64,000 nucleotides of DNA, taken from NCBI RefSeq assembly GCF_029784155.1, contig NC_073693.1:161368031-161432030 (forward strand), in the 5' to 3' direction. This DNA comes from Uranotaenia lowii. Taxonomy: Eukaryota; Arthropoda; Insecta; Diptera; Culicidae. Shown piece by piece: positions 1-11,152 of this stretch. The position numbers were made by a program, and so were the translations under genes. The notes under the pieces are model-generated. The model was not told the DNA's origin and made no database searches. It saw nothing but the letters and a program-made list of their open reading frames with translations. Position 1 is the stretch's first letter. Each line of letters begins with the position of its first letter.

Positions 1-827
1 GCGGCTGACTCGCTGGCAAACGTTCCTTGCGAAACGTAAGCAGCGGCCAATTTGGACGATAATTTTGTGATTTCGTCTCCGAAATCAGTTAGTGTCTTGT
101 TGCTTTGGCGTTTGGAAAGCATCTCACTTTCCACCGCCTTCGGAGTGAGCTTGACTCCGAATTTTTGTTTCAATGCCTCAATGGCGGCATCGACGGTTGC
201 AACACTGTCGAATGCCCCACGGGCAGTTCCGGTCAATGTAATTTTCAGAAATTTTATCAGCTCTGCGGGAGGTACTCCTTCCGCATAGTCTTTTAAAAGT
301 TCTATACTTTCGATGTAGCTCTGCAGGTTAACTGCGGAACCATCGAAAGATTTTACTACCTTTAAAGCTATGTTTAAGTCTAGCTTTGGTGGCATTTTGT
401 CGTTTGGTTCTTCTTCTTCTGAATCAGACTCTATCACGGATTCTTCTTCGTCTTCTCCAGTGTCGTCTTCTTCGTCGTCGGTTTCCTGTTCTCCTTCGGG
501 TCTAGTGCTTTTAGAAATACCTGGTCCTTCAGAACCTTTGGTAACTTTTTCTAGTAGGACTACTTCTAGTTCTGTTTTTTCTAAATTATCTGATTTTAAT
601 ATTGCCAAACAACTTCTGGCAACATTTTTCAAATGTACATATCTTTTATTTATATTTTGTTCGTTTTCTTTTCCTCTTTGCTTTATAACAAAGTTTTTTG
701 CATCAGACAAGGTATCTTTAATCTGTAAGATTTTAAGATTCCTTGTCTTTTTGCTTTACTTATTATTCTTTTTGAGGTTTATCAGAAGCTGGTTAAGTAA
801 ATCTCCCGCTTCTAAAAATCTATCCAT
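1..827 (-). pseudogene. gag of the gypsy element, partial, with one in-frame stop
   Basis: The frame starts at ATG 827-825 (MDRFLEAGDLL), meets one TAA at 758-756 (codon 24), then stays open to the window edge. The first third is lysine-rich. It is followed by a strongly acidic serine/glutamate stretch (about 390-500) and then by a capsid-like part containing MPPKLDLNIALKVVKSFDG and IKFLKITLTGTARGAF. The FDG...LIKFLKITLTG pattern is typical of Ty3/gypsy capsid. Gag packages element RNA in cytoplasmic particles. The stop may be a true inactivating change, or translation may begin later, at the ATG near 393. Confidence 0.68.
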
Positions 828-1209
828 TCCCTGAGTAGGGAAGAAGCACTATTTCTAAAAAATACGGTTTCTACTTACGATTATTATTATTTTTTTTTTT
901 TCTGTCTTTCATTTCTCTTCATTTGTTCTCTTCCTCTGTTGGTTGTTTTGGTTTTCCATGTTTTGTTTTTCTGTTTGTTGTTTGTTCCTAAAAGTCGAAA
1001 TATTATTTTAGCTTTTTGACTACTCTATACATTAAAAACATTATTTTAATTTTTTTTTTTTTTAAATTAAACCTATAGATACTTATCTAGATCCGGTTCC
1101 AATTCTCAGGTGCGTTTCCAACGTCCCCGACGGCATTGTCAACAATAATCCCGTTTGCTCAGTGGAAGAAGTATTCATACTATCGTCTGTAAGATTCCCG
1201 ATGTATTTA

Positions 1210-1347
1210 TCAGCTCGAGAGTCTGTCTTGGGCTGTGAACGGATCTTCCTTCAGCCGTAGCATTAGTTGTTCCCTTATCGCTTCCAGTTGTTGCTTGCAT
1301 ATTTTAATCAGAATTTCGTTCTGTTCGTAGTTTGTTGTTGTACTCAT
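1210..1347 (-). CDS. Short ORF between the membrane ORF and gag
   Basis: This 45-codon frame starts MSTTTNYEQNE and contains a helical, glutamine-rich stretch (KICKQQLEAIREQL). It stops at a TGA at 1210-1212. The next sequence stays open in another frame for about 40 codons (TDDSMNTSSTEQTG), which suggests a frameshift in a longer ancestral ORF. Its role is unknown. It could be the start of an extended gag or simply leader sequence. Confidence 0.3.
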   Translation of the reverse strand: MSTTTNYEQNEILIKICKQQLEAIREQLMLRLKEDPFTAQDRLSS

Positions 1348-1439
1348 TGTTCATTGATTGTCTTTTGTTTCTGACTCACTAGATTAGCACACTTCTTTTC
1401 CCCGTTAACATTTTTTTTTTTTTTTTTTTTTTTTACTTT

Positions 1440-1652
1440 TTAAGGTGTTGCCGATAAGTTGTTCATTTGGATCGCACGAGTGGCTACTCGTTCCGTTTGT
1501 TGGCGGTGCAGTTTTATTATCACCTTAACTGAAATATATCCGATAGCGGCTGCCGCAATCGCACACAGTGCCACTGTTTGGGCTACTTGATTTTGCTCGC
1601 ACGCACTGTTCGTCACCGGCGCGACGATTTCGTCCGCGCTGAACCATCCCAT
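1440..1652 (-). CDS. Small single-span membrane protein ORF of the gypsy element
   Basis: This is a 70-codon ORF starting MGWFSADE, 110 bp downstream of the primer-binding site. Residues about 25-47 are hydrophobic (VAQTVALCAIAAAAIGY), followed by a basic tail with KLHRQQ and a threonine/arginine-rich end. A tiny one-span ORF between LTR and gag is a recurrent feature of mdg1/412-like insect gypsy elements. Its function is not known to me. The ORF looks intact and its position fits; it is not a host gene. Confidence 0.6.
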   Translation of the reverse strand: MGWFSADEIVAPVTNSACEQNQVAQTVALCAIAAAAIGYISVKVIIKLHRQQTERVATRAIQMNNLSATP

Positions 1653-1762
1653 TGTAAAGTGCTAGTTAAGTTTTTGTACTTTTTAAGGGAATATTTTTGA
1701 CACTTGCACTTTTAACTAGTTTTACTTTTCCGAACGTCGCGTGTCACCAAGTAATAAAAACC

Positions 1763-1776
1763 GGGCAGGATCGCCA
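1763..1776 (-). other. Primer-binding site of the gypsy element
   Basis: The minus strand reads TGGCGATCCTGCCC immediately downstream of the LTR. It begins with the TGG that pairs with a tRNA 3' CCA end. A tRNA-Arg primer, as in mdg1/412-type elements, is plausible but was not matched to a tRNA. Confidence 0.65.
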
Positions 1777-2051
1777 TGAACTATTTCCCATTCTCTGGCC
1801 CTGTGATATCTGTTAATTGAATAAAAATACGTGTGCTGTCGTTCGTGTGTCACTTAAGACTAATCTATTTGCTACTTTCTTTACAGTGCTGCGTGCGGTG
1901 ACCGACCGAACATAGTACAGTCCGAAAGTGCGGAGTCAGCGTCTTGCGCTGAGCCCTCACATTGGACTTTGTTCGATATACAGTTTGTTTATGCTTTGCA
2001 TGCATAAACGAACTGTAATATTGATAAATACAATGTTGCGGGTCCACCACA
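1777..2051 (-). repeat. 5' LTR of the gypsy element
   Basis: On the plus strand the segment starts TGAACTATTT and ends CCACCACA, so it has TG...CA ends. The inner end abuts the primer-binding site at 1776. The outer end stops exactly where similarity to the mariner copy at 63.2 kb resumes (GAAGAGYAGCG). The target duplication is probably the ACGC at 2052-2055, but the partner copy lies outside the window. Confidence 0.72.
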
Positions 2052-2052
2052 A

Positions 2053-2138
2053 CGCTACTCTTCATCCGTGGACGGAATTTTGACAACTGAAGAGTGAATT
2101 CCAAAATCAAAATAGGAGCAACATTCTACACACACATA
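2053..2138 (-). mobile_element. 5' terminal fragment of a DD37E Tc1/mariner element
   Basis: Read on the minus strand, the segment matches the start of the mariner at 63.2 kb: TAGAATGTTGCTCC, then TTGGAATTCACTCTTCAG, then a degraded version of its start-codon region, ending GAAGAGTAGCG. The gypsy LTR cuts it at 2052/2053. On the other side it runs directly into the CA repeat. Confidence 0.7.
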
Positions 2139-2740
<602 letters not shown>

Positions 2741-3159
2741 GTATCACCCTTTATTATATAATATAATATAGGGTAAAATACCTAGATTTCGACAGTTTTT
2801 GCTGCTTTTGTCGGATGGTTTATATTAATTGACTCAAGTTTTTCATCACAAATATGATTGGTTCTCTGAATCAGACTTTTTTTTCCTCATTCTCTTCCTT
2901 TTTTATTGATCGAAAGTTTAAAGACAAAGTTTTTATTATCCTTTTACTTAAACCTTTCGATGATTCGGTTTTCGACATTCAATTTTAGTTTTCCACACCA
3001 AAAAGTTTAACCTTTCGACAAGAACATTTTCACCTCCTTTGTTAGCTCAAGAATATGAATTTTTGCATATTGGATTGCTTTTCTACTTCACGGCGTTTTT
3101 ACACCATAGAAACAGTATAAACATACCAAGGAAGATGGTTGTCGAAAAATAGATTATTA

Positions 3160-4854
3160 CCGTCAAACGGGGCAACATGCAAAAGCAGGGTTAGATTAGG
3201 GATACCATACGTACTCTTTTAAGAGTACATGTACTCTTTTTCAATCGAGAAATGGGCGTACTCTTCTTTTCATGAAATTTTACCAAATGTACTCTTTTTT
3301 TATTAAAAGACATTTGCTCTGAAAAACCTATGTATTTCTTCCATTTTATGAGGTTATTTCACATCTTATGCAAAAATTACGAAAAGAGTACAGCTTACAA
3401 CAAATTTCTTTAACATCTTGTTTTCATTAAAATGCTTAGAGTATGCAAACAGAATTCAATACGTACACAATTTAGACAATATACTTAAATGCGCCCAAAT
3501 GTAGACTATGGAATGATTGTAAAGGAAATGTACACGTCAATAAAATATGGCAATGGATTGTTTTATTTTTTTTTTGGTTTACCAGTGTAACATCCAAATA
3601 CTGCTATCTTTCCGAATATCCAACTTTTGCAAAACTTCAAAAAATTGACATTATTTCATTTAATTGAAATATCTTGGATAGCAATTACAGTAGAAACTCG
3701 CTTATTAGAAGTATTAGGAGCCTCCACTCCTCACATAATACGATTTATGTACATCCTTTTCCTTCTGTGTTCGCATACCATCCGGGCGCAAAACTCGAAA
3801 ATTAAATGGATCTTGTATCAATCCGATGGCTGGGAGTTCAAAAAATCGGAAATGTATCGTTTCTCCTGACTTTTAGAGTAAATGATCTCAATGTACTCTT
3901 TTTGGTGCTGCAGGATCTGGTAACCCTAGGTTAGATGCCACATTTGTATACCACAACACTCATTCAATTTGTATTTCAATAAACTGCAATAAAGTTATCA
4001 TTGAATGATAACAAATTGATGATGACATAGTTTTTAACATCCTGAAAGAGTTTTTAAAAGTTCATGATTCTCATAAAAAATTTGAAAAATCGAGCAATAA
4101 ATGTAATTTTGGCATTTTTCGATGCCGTAAAAAACTTTACCCAGAATGACGGATTGGCTTAATGATAATACCTACAAACTTTATATTGTTTTCATTATCC
4201 TATACCAACACTGTTTGAGTAAAAATATTTTTCGGACAATCACCAATTTTTTTAAATAAATATTTTATAATTAACTTACCAGTCTGGGGCAAAAGGCAAC
4301 AAAATGAAAATCATAACTAAACCTCATAAATCTCGTTTCTATATGCTGGGATATCATTATTTTGCACTATGTGTTTGTTATCATTCAAATTTCATTCATC
4401 CTAAGATTTATTTTCATGATTTAAGCTAATAGAATATTTGTAGCATTTTTTACCCCTAAATGTATGCAGCAAATTTACACTTTTTCCTTAAAAACAGTTT
4501 TGTTAGAAAAATGTAAAATTTAATTCGAACAAAACAAAAAAAATTAATGCAATTGGTGCTTTATGCGTTATGACATCACAAATGTGTCAAAACTATAAAT
4601 GTTCAAACGTTATCATTTGACTTTTAATTAATAACAGAGTTTGTTGCAACTTACCCCTTTTTCTTAGTTGGGTGAAAATCGCATGTTTTTGAAAATTTAA
4701 AAATAACTGGTGAAACCAATAATTTTTCTGACTACGTCAATTTGGTGTCCAATCAACCTTAAAACTTTTGATGTACAAGAGGAATCTCTAGATTATCTCT
4801 AGATTTTAGAAGCCATTGAAGTTGAAAAATGTTGCATGTTGCCCCAGATGACGG
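3160..4854. mobile_element. Middle inverted-repeat element, nested in the outer one
   Basis: The ends are CCGTCAAACGGGGCAACATG (left) and the inverse of CCGTCATCTGGGGCAACATG (right), flanked by TA on both sides (3158-3159 and 4855-4856). The interior holds no convincing ORF and is itself interrupted by a third element at 3197-3928. TA duplication and a GGGGCAAC-type terminus are common in insect MITEs; I do not assign a superfamily. Confidence 0.72.
3197..3928. mobile_element. hAT-type MITE, innermost of three nested elements
   Basis: The 732-bp element starts TAGGGATACCATACG and ends with the inverse of TAGGGTTACCAGATC. Both sides carry the 8-bp direct repeat GGTTAGAT (3189-3196 and 3929-3936). 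An 8-bp target duplication with TAGGG-type ends is the hAT signature. The motif GTACTCTTTT recurs near both ends and may be subterminal transposase-binding sequence. No transposase is encoded. A degraded relative lies near 43.4 kb. Confidence 0.82.
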
Positions 4855-5280
4855 TAGGTGAATTTTCTGCGCTAGTTTTCGACAGCTCAAAAAACAGTTG
4901 AAATTTCTTAAAATGTTAGCAAAAATATGAAATAAAGTACCGAAAAGATTGATTTCAGAACTTTATATGGATCCATTGATTCCTTTTATGTTGCTTTCAA
5001 TCGAATAAAAGGGGAGTTTTTTCATGATTCAAAATCATTCTTATTTGGTCGATAGCATTGAATTTCACGGATGATTTAGAATGTTACTTTTCAGTTATTG
5101 ATTTACTACTATTAAACAACTTATTTATAAGATTTTTTATATTCAACGTATACTAAACTGGGAAATCAAAAATAGAAAAATATGAACATAGATAGCTTGA
5201 GCCACCAAATAGAAAGATAAGCCTTTCATTAAAAATTTGGCGAAAACTAGCTCCTGTCGAAATCTAGAGTATCTACCCTA

Positions 5281-5597
5281 ATATATGTAAGAAATCCAGA
5301 GGGGTTTATAAGAAGAATTCAAGAACTCAAAAAGGCTTCTTTGGATTTAGACACGCTCATTTTTATGTTATATTTTTTTAATTAAAATTGTTTTGAAAGG
5401 AAACTAACGCTGTTGGCAAGACTCCTGATTTTTATTTTCATTTTAATTATTATTATTACTTTTTAAAATTTTCATTGCTACATGACTCTATCGTCACAAC
5501 ATGATGAGCAAATAATGAAATTGGCTGAAGAGGAAAAGAGATAGAAATGAGTTTATAAAGACATAGGTACACTGGTACATAGGACTGAATAATCGAC
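5281..5597. other. AT-rich spacer, probable LINE leader
   Basis: No gene is seen. The stretch lies between the outer inverted-repeat element and the LINE ORF1 fragment, and its right part may already be LINE 5' leader. Confidence 0.3.
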
Positions 5598-5812
5598 GTG
5601 GACAACTTAAAATTAACATTTAACACCCTCTCACTTCCATCTGTACCGTTGAGCCGTCAACGCGTACGCCGGAGCATCGTATCGTTGCTGTGTACCTGCA
5701 GGAACATTTTTACTTTATTTATTTTTTCCTTACCTGTTTTTCAATCAGCACTTTTCAGTGCTAAAATTATTTTTATTTTCTTTTATTCATATTTTTCTCT
5801 TTTCTTTCCAGC

Positions 5813-6169
5813 ATGGGGAAGTCATCGGCCGGTTCAAGGGCCGGAGGAAAACGGATTGTCGAACCTAATTCAGGTCCATCGCCCAAAAAAGTTGAAATTT
5901 CCAATTCATTCGATGTCCTTCATAACATCGGTGATGAGGAAATATTCATATTTAATTCTGATAAGAGTACTAAGAAACCTTCTTCTTCTTATACTCTTAA
6001 AAACGAAAAGGTTCCACCAATTACGGTCACGATTCCTGACTTCAATGTCTTTCGAAAAGAAATCGTCACTTCCGTCAAGGATGTGAAGATTTCTTTTCAG
6101 ATCGGTCGAAAGGGAACTGCTCGTATTTTGGCGGAAAATGGAATTGTTTATAGGCATAGGATGCTTTGA
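5813..6169 (+). pseudogene. LINE ORF1 N-terminal fragment (Jockey-like)
   Basis: A 118-codon frame starts MGKSSAGSRAGGKR just after a pyrimidine-rich CTTTCCAG. It has a basic, serine-rich head, then KVPPITVTIPDFNVFRKEI and KISFQIGRKGTARILAENG. The "PPITV...FQIGRKGTARI" pattern resembles the start of the RNA-binding region of Jockey-type ORF1 proteins, which continue with zinc knuckles. Those are absent here. The frame stops at 6169, and no endonuclease follows before an unrelated reverse transcriptase piece at 7.4 kb, so this is a truncated copy. The family call is by recalled resemblance. Confidence 0.5.
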
Positions 6170-7357
6170 GAGGAAAAATCAGATTTCGGACTTTTTTTTA
6201 ATGGCAACATATATCTATGATATTGCGTATTCAGAGAAAAATTGGATTTTTGCAACGGTAGTTAGACCCGAAATTTGACAACCGTAATTTGACAGCTCTG
6301 CTGATAGGTTGCATTTTCGTCAGTGTAGCCGAGAAACACTAAAGCAAATCTTCATGTGATATGTATATCGTTTTTTAAGATGCACTAAATTATTATTTCA
6401 ATGAATGAATCAACTTTTTGGCGAGTTTTGTAAATTATTAGATATCGATAAGAGTCGGTTACTTTAAAACATCTACGACTTATTTGAAACATTCTTTGTA
6501 CTATTGAGTGATAATGTTGAAAGTTTGTGTAAACTCAATTCATTCAAATTTAGGATTTCAAGTTTAGTTTCTATTGAATATTTCTATCGCGCCAGCACTA
6601 AATTTAATTTCAGAAGTCGGCTTCCAACTTCCGATGAAGAAAAATTATGTTTGTACTACACACTACACTGCAAAAAATCCACATATTAGGGCTATGTGTC
6701 GGCCTATATAGATCTTTGCAATTTGTCTGCCATTTACAAATTATGTGTCACACATATATTACGGAAATATTTCAAAGCTGTAGGCGACACATGAAACTTA
6801 TAAATTTCCACAAATTGATGTTATGTGTGAAATGAAACCGCCTACAAATAGGCTTTAATTTGATATTCAAATTATGTTATTTCAAATCTAGCTTCAGGCG
6901 TTTTAAAATAAGAGAGACAGTTGTGTTTTTTTCCAATGGTATAATTTTCTAGTAAAATATTTAATGTGAATCATCGACGCTCAACTGCTGTCTTTTTTCA
7001 GTGGCTTATCGCCCAGAATATCCGAGGCTACTTTTCAGAATCCAGCGTTCCACTATTTTTAAAGGACTATCTGGAATCCACAAGATAACTTGCTGTGGGG
7101 AAAAAATAGAACAACACAACAAACGCTTTGTGATAATCGTAAGAAAAATAATCTTTTAGAAGTTGAAAATAAATTTACTAACCTTAATTGCCTTTGTTTT
7201 TCGCAATAAAATTTCTTTCACTGGTACATACATCGTGTTTTTTCCAATTGTAGCCATTTTGAAAGGGTGAAATATTTCAATTATCACATTCATATAAGTT
7301 ATGTGTAAGGAAATGAACACCATATTCCAATCCAATATAAACTAAAATTTAAATTCA
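6170..7357. other. Transposon-derived sequence without a recognisable gene
   Basis: The stretch is AT-rich with short repeated words. A GTAGTTAGACCCGAAATTTG motif near 6260 and several TATGTGTGA/TATGTGTCA words at 6690-6840 suggest old non-autonomous elements. No frame has family motifs. Confidence 0.3.
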
Positions 7358-8494
7358 ATGTCAAAGATCTTCGAAATTCTTATGCACGAGCGAATGTATG
7401 CCGCTGTTAAACCTTTGATCTCGGAATATCAACATGGTTTCGTCAAGAAAAGGTCAACAGTTACAAATTTGATGTGCTACGTAAGTTCACTGAATAAAAG
7501 CATGGAGAAAGGTTGCCAGGTGGATTCAGTCTATATTGACTTTGCCAAAGCTTTCGACCGTGTGCCGCACAAAATACTGGTTGCAAAGTTGAATCGACTA
7601 GGATTCCCGGCTTGGGCACTCGAGTGGATTGCGTCATATCTAACCGACCGCCAGGCTTTCACCAGAATACGAAACACGCGCTCACGAATGTTTGCCACAC
7701 CGTCTGGAGTTCCCCAGGGGAGCCACCTCGGACCTCTGCTATTTATAATCGTCGTGAATGACCTGTGCTCAACACTTCAGTCCGATACACTCTTGTACGC
7801 CGATGATCTGAAGATTTTCCGGAAGATTCATAACACTGTTGACTGTTTGGCCCTTCAAGCTGACATCGCTAGACTAGATGAGTGGTGCCGCTTAAACGGA
7901 ATGCTAGCAAACGCGAAGAAGTGCAAGGTTATAAACTTTTGTCGTGCTAGAAGAACGATCCTTTTTGACTACCAACTAACCGGAGTAAGGCTGGAGAGCG
8001 TGAAGTCTATTCTCGACCTCGGAGTGAAGATCGACAACAGGCTCACATTTACTGAACATGTCGCGCTTACTTCTGCAAAAGGATTCGCTGCTCTCGGATT
8101 CCTGCGTCGCAACACCAAGGATTTCGATGACGTTTACGCATTGAAAGCCATATACTGTGCATCAGTACGTAGCATCATGGAGTACGCCGTCCAGGTGTGG
8201 GCTCCAGCTCAGAGGACACAATGCCACCGTCTTGAACGAGTTCAACGCTGTTTCTTAAGATACGCTCTACGGCGTCTTCCCTGGAACAACCCGATCCAAC
8301 TACCGCCGTATGAGGAAAGGTGTGCACTGATATGCCTAACCTCACTCGAAAAGCGTCGCATCGAGCTGCAGCAAGGTTTTATATTCGACACATTGACCAA
8401 CCGTATTGACTGTGCTTACATTCTACAACGTGTTAATATTTATTACTCACTTAGTCACACCTCGATACGTTTGCAGTGCTGTTTAAAGTTATGA
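7358..8494 (+). pseudogene. LINE reverse transcriptase, 5'-truncated ORF2 (Jockey-group)
   Basis: An intact 378-codon frame covers the palm, thumb and C-terminal part of a non-LTR reverse transcriptase. Visible motifs are YQHGFVKKRSTVTNL, the metal-binding VYIDFAKAFDRVPH (motif A, about residue 70), SGVPQGSHLGPLLF (motif B), the catalytic LLYADDLKIF (motif C), and DLGVKIDNRLTFTEH. A typical C-terminal stretch follows (VRSIMEYAVQVWAP; LPPYEERC). The endonuclease and the first fingers motifs are missing, so the copy is 5'-truncated, the normal outcome of target-primed reverse transcription. The frame is open, which suggests modest age. Codon use is more GC-rich than the surroundings. Confidence 0.8.
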
Positions 8495-8735
8495 GTTTAT
8501 TTTTTACTATTTTTGACGTGAAAAAGTGGTTGAAAATAAGCAAATCAGTTCGATTAGAAAGTGGTTTTTATTTCCTTTCTAATAGTATAAAAGTCTTGTT
8601 GGAAGACATAAAGTAAATGTCCTAAAACTTTGGATAAAGTTCTGTTGATTGATATCACTGTGGGAAATATAAATATTCAAGCAGTGCAAATTGATAGCAA
8701 AGCGCGTGGCCGGCAGGCCTACACTCGCTGCCGAG

Positions 8736-9551
8736 ATGTCGTTGAACTCGACGTGTAGTGTGTGCACAAAAGCGATTCGAGAAGAAACTGCAAGAGTTAA
8801 ATGCTTTGGGACGTGTGGCTCTATCATGCATGTGAAGTGCTGTGATGGGTTGGATGATAATGGGCTGAAGTATATGGACAAAAACCGTGGAATGAAATTT
8901 GTGTGCAGAGATTGTCGTGATGATCGAATAGGCCACGATAAGCTTATGATTAAATTAAACGAGATTGTGATGTTTGTGAATGAGAATTTTAATACATTAA
9001 GAAACGAAATTGATGCAAAGATGAAGGAAAACGTAGAAAATTTAAAATCAGTGTTAAAATCAGAGAGCGAAAATATTCTTGATGAAGTCAAAAGTGTTTT
9101 GGAAGAAAATATTAAAAATCTTCCAATACAATCGAAAAAAATAATAAGTCTTGATACTCCATCTGGCCCTAGTGCTAATTTAGGATCTAGGAAGAGAGCT
9201 CGTCTGGAAAAAAGCGCTGATGAAAACCCAGAAGATGATCCGATTTTAATAGATAGCAACCAGACTCCAACCTTTGCTGATCTTTTAAAAGGTAAAAATC
9301 GATTTTCCGAAAAAACGCCCCTGAAAAAAAGAGAGCCAATGGTTATAGTTAAGCCTAAAGAGGGGGAACAAACATCTAGAGAAACTAAGGAAGCTTTACG
9401 TGCCAAAGTAGATAGATCTGCTGCTAAAATACAAACCGTTAGAGAAGGATATAATGGTAGGGTGATTCTCGGTGTTAATAGTTCCGACAACTTAGAATCA
9501 GTAGTCTCAAACGTACAATGTCTAAGCCGATCAAACCACGACTCAAAATAA
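8736..9551 (+). pseudogene. LINE ORF1, N-terminal part: PHD-like zinc finger and coiled coil
   Basis: I take the start at ATG 8736 (MSLNSTCSVCTKAI) because the zinc-finger pattern begins at once: CSVC, CFGTC, HVKCC, then FVCRDC within 65 residues, a PHD/treble-clef-like arrangement. Residues about 70-130 are a lysine/glutamate-rich coiled coil (LNEIVMFVNENFNTLRNEID). A basic segment follows (GSRKRARLEK). ORF1 proteins bind the element RNA and carry it to chromatin. The frame ends at 9551, but the homologous reading continues in another frame from 9518, so a single indel near 9.5 kb separates two halves of one ORF1. Confidence 0.65.
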
Positions 9552-10027
9552 CAGGATTATCGGAAAAATTATCGGCCGAAATCCTTCAACAATGCCTAAC
9601 AGACCAAAACGAATATTTGAAAATCAAAAATTTAAAGCTTGTTACTAGTTTTGCAAGTAAGTATATGAATTACACACAATATACAGCAATCATTGAAGTC
9701 GATTTGGCCTCACAAGAAACTATGCTTGAAATGGGCCGTGTAAACATAGGATGGGATAGCTGCAGAGTAGTCGAATCGTTTAGCATAATGCGTTGCTTCA
9801 AATGTTGTGCATATGGTCATAAGAGTGCAGACTGTAAAAACATTGAAATCTGTTCACGTTGCGCTTTAAATCACAGAACTTCCGATTGTAAATCAGACTT
9901 TAGGATCTGCATAAATTGCAAAAACATCAACAAAGAGCGGAAAATGAACCTGGATATAAATCATTTTGCTTACAGTGAGGAATGTCCCGTTTATAAAAAA
10001 TGGTTGCGAATAAGCGTCGTTTCATAG
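9518..10027 (+). pseudogene. LINE ORF1, C-terminal part with zinc knuckles
   Basis: The frame begins MSKPIKPRLKITGLSEKL and has an RRM-like core (YTAIIEVDLASQETMLE; GWDSCRVVESF). Cysteine/histidine clusters follow: MRCFKCCAYGHKSADC, ICSRCALNHRTSDC and a third weaker cluster ending CPVYKKW. This RRM plus CCHC layout is the usual nucleic-acid-binding half of Jockey/CR1-type ORF1. It overlaps the previous feature by 34 bases in a different frame, best explained by a frameshift in an old copy. Confidence 0.7.
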
Positions 10028-10126
10028 ATTATGCTCAATAGCAATCCCACAAACTAAGCAAAAATCATCCAGCTGTTATTTATTTAAACTGTGGAGGTAT
10101 GACTACAAATTTTTGAAGAAATTCGT

Positions 10127-10282
10127 TTAATGATGCACACGATCAAACCGAAATTATTATTGCTATCTGAGACACATGTAACACAAGCACTGGGAGAAAA
10201 TCTTTTTCAAATAGCAAACTTCCGTTCCATAAGTTGTTATTCTGACTCGAGACACACAGGAGGCGTGATGATGTATATACAC
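10127..10282 (+). pseudogene. LINE ORF2 endonuclease, first piece
   Basis: The frame KPKLLLLSETHVTQALGENL followed by DSRHTGGVMMYIH matches the start of an APE-type endonuclease (the SETH glutamate, then an HTGGV strand). An NCGGM-like motif lies just upstream in another frame, so there is at least one more indel. The reading is cut at 10282 by the MITE and resumes at 11153. Confidence 0.6.
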
Positions 10283-11144
10283 TAGACCGCTGCAAGCTTT
10301 GTATGAAACTTTTAAATTCTTAAAATTTTACACCTCCCATAACTTTTTTTGGTTGTTTTTGCTGCTAGAAAAAGCAATAAAATTTTTGGAAGCGATCCAT
10401 CCAGTCCTGAATTAGCGCAACGATTTTTAATTTTGTATGGAAATTTATATGGGAAAACAAAAATTTTCATTCAAAAATCGCTAGAGATGTACTGAATGTT
10501 CCTAAAAATATAACTTTGGATGAAAAATATTCCTTGATTCTTGCAGTACAATTCATGTCAAGAAAGAACATACCGAACTTGTACCCCAGAAAAAATATTC
10601 AATGTTGTACAAATTTTATTTTTCAAAATTATTTAATTTAATTTAAGCCATTTTGACTCCTTAATTGAAAGCTGTGTAACCATATGATGAGAATAAAAAT
10701 TCTTAAAAAACTGCTTTGCATAGCCAGAATTTTTATTGATTTATATAACCTTTGCAAAAACATTTCATGAAATTATTAAAAGCTCTAGCAAGCAAAGTCT
10801 GCCTTTTTTGAATATTTTCCAATGGACTCAGATTTTTTATTTTGAAATGTTTATAACTTTTTTCATGAAATGTTTAGCTGCTTGGCATGTTAGCAAAAAA
10901 TGAAGCTTAAGAATAGTCAAAACCAAAAATCAAAGACCGACTTCATTTCAAGCTTGTTTGACTTTTCTAGACGATTTAATGTGCAGAAATTTCTTCTTCC
11001 ATACAAATTTCCATACAAAATTGAAACGCTTTGCGCTAATTCAGGAATCAACCAAATCATCTCAAATTTTGCACAGATGCTTGGTGGCCCAAAAGGCATC
11101 GAAAAAACATATGGGAGCAAAAAGTCATTTTTGGAAGCGGTCTA
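10283..11144. mobile_element. hAT-type MITE inside the LINE
   Basis: The 862-bp element begins TAGACCGCTGCAAGC and ends with the inverse of TAGACCGCTTCCAAAA. It is flanked by the perfect 8-bp duplication ATATACAC (10275-10282 and 11145-11152). The interior is AT-rich with no transposase. Internal inverse words such as TTTTTGGAAGC, and repeated TTTGTATGGAAATTT-like text, occur in both orientations. The short ORFs at 10.9-11.1 kb are incidental. Confidence 0.88.
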
Positions 11145-11152
11145 ATATACAC

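Larger units (their letters stand above)
1..2051 (-). mobile_element. Ty3/gypsy LTR retrotransposon, 5' part (mdg1/412-like), cut by the window edge
   Basis: Reading leftwards there is a 275-bp LTR (2051-1777), a primer-binding site directly next to it, a 70-codon membrane ORF, a short ORF, and a gag frame open to the window edge. The LTR outer end lies inside a DD37E mariner fragment, so this element jumped into an older transposon. Pol and the 3' LTR would lie left of the window. The small membrane ORF ahead of gag recalls mdg1/412-lineage elements; that lineage call comes from recalled family features and was not tested. Confidence 0.8.
2769..5280. mobile_element. Outer inverted-repeat DNA element with nested insertions
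   Basis: The left end at 2769-2795 (TAGGGTAAAATACCTAGATT...CGACAG) is matched in inverse orientation by 5254-5280 (CTGTCG...CTACCCTA). Both ends sit in TA-rich flanks (TATATAATATA and TAATATATG), consistent with a TA target. About 2.5 kb lies between them, and 1.7 kb of that is a second element. No transposase-like frame is visible, so it is non-autonomous. Confidence 0.7.

Noticed and set aside
370..834. Plus-strand serine-rich ORF of 154 codons
   Set aside because: It is the antisense of the acidic stretch of gag; the minus strand carries the family motifs.
8579..9490. Minus-strand ORF of 303 codons
   Set aside because: It is a shadow of LINE ORF1, which has zinc-finger patterns on the plus strand.
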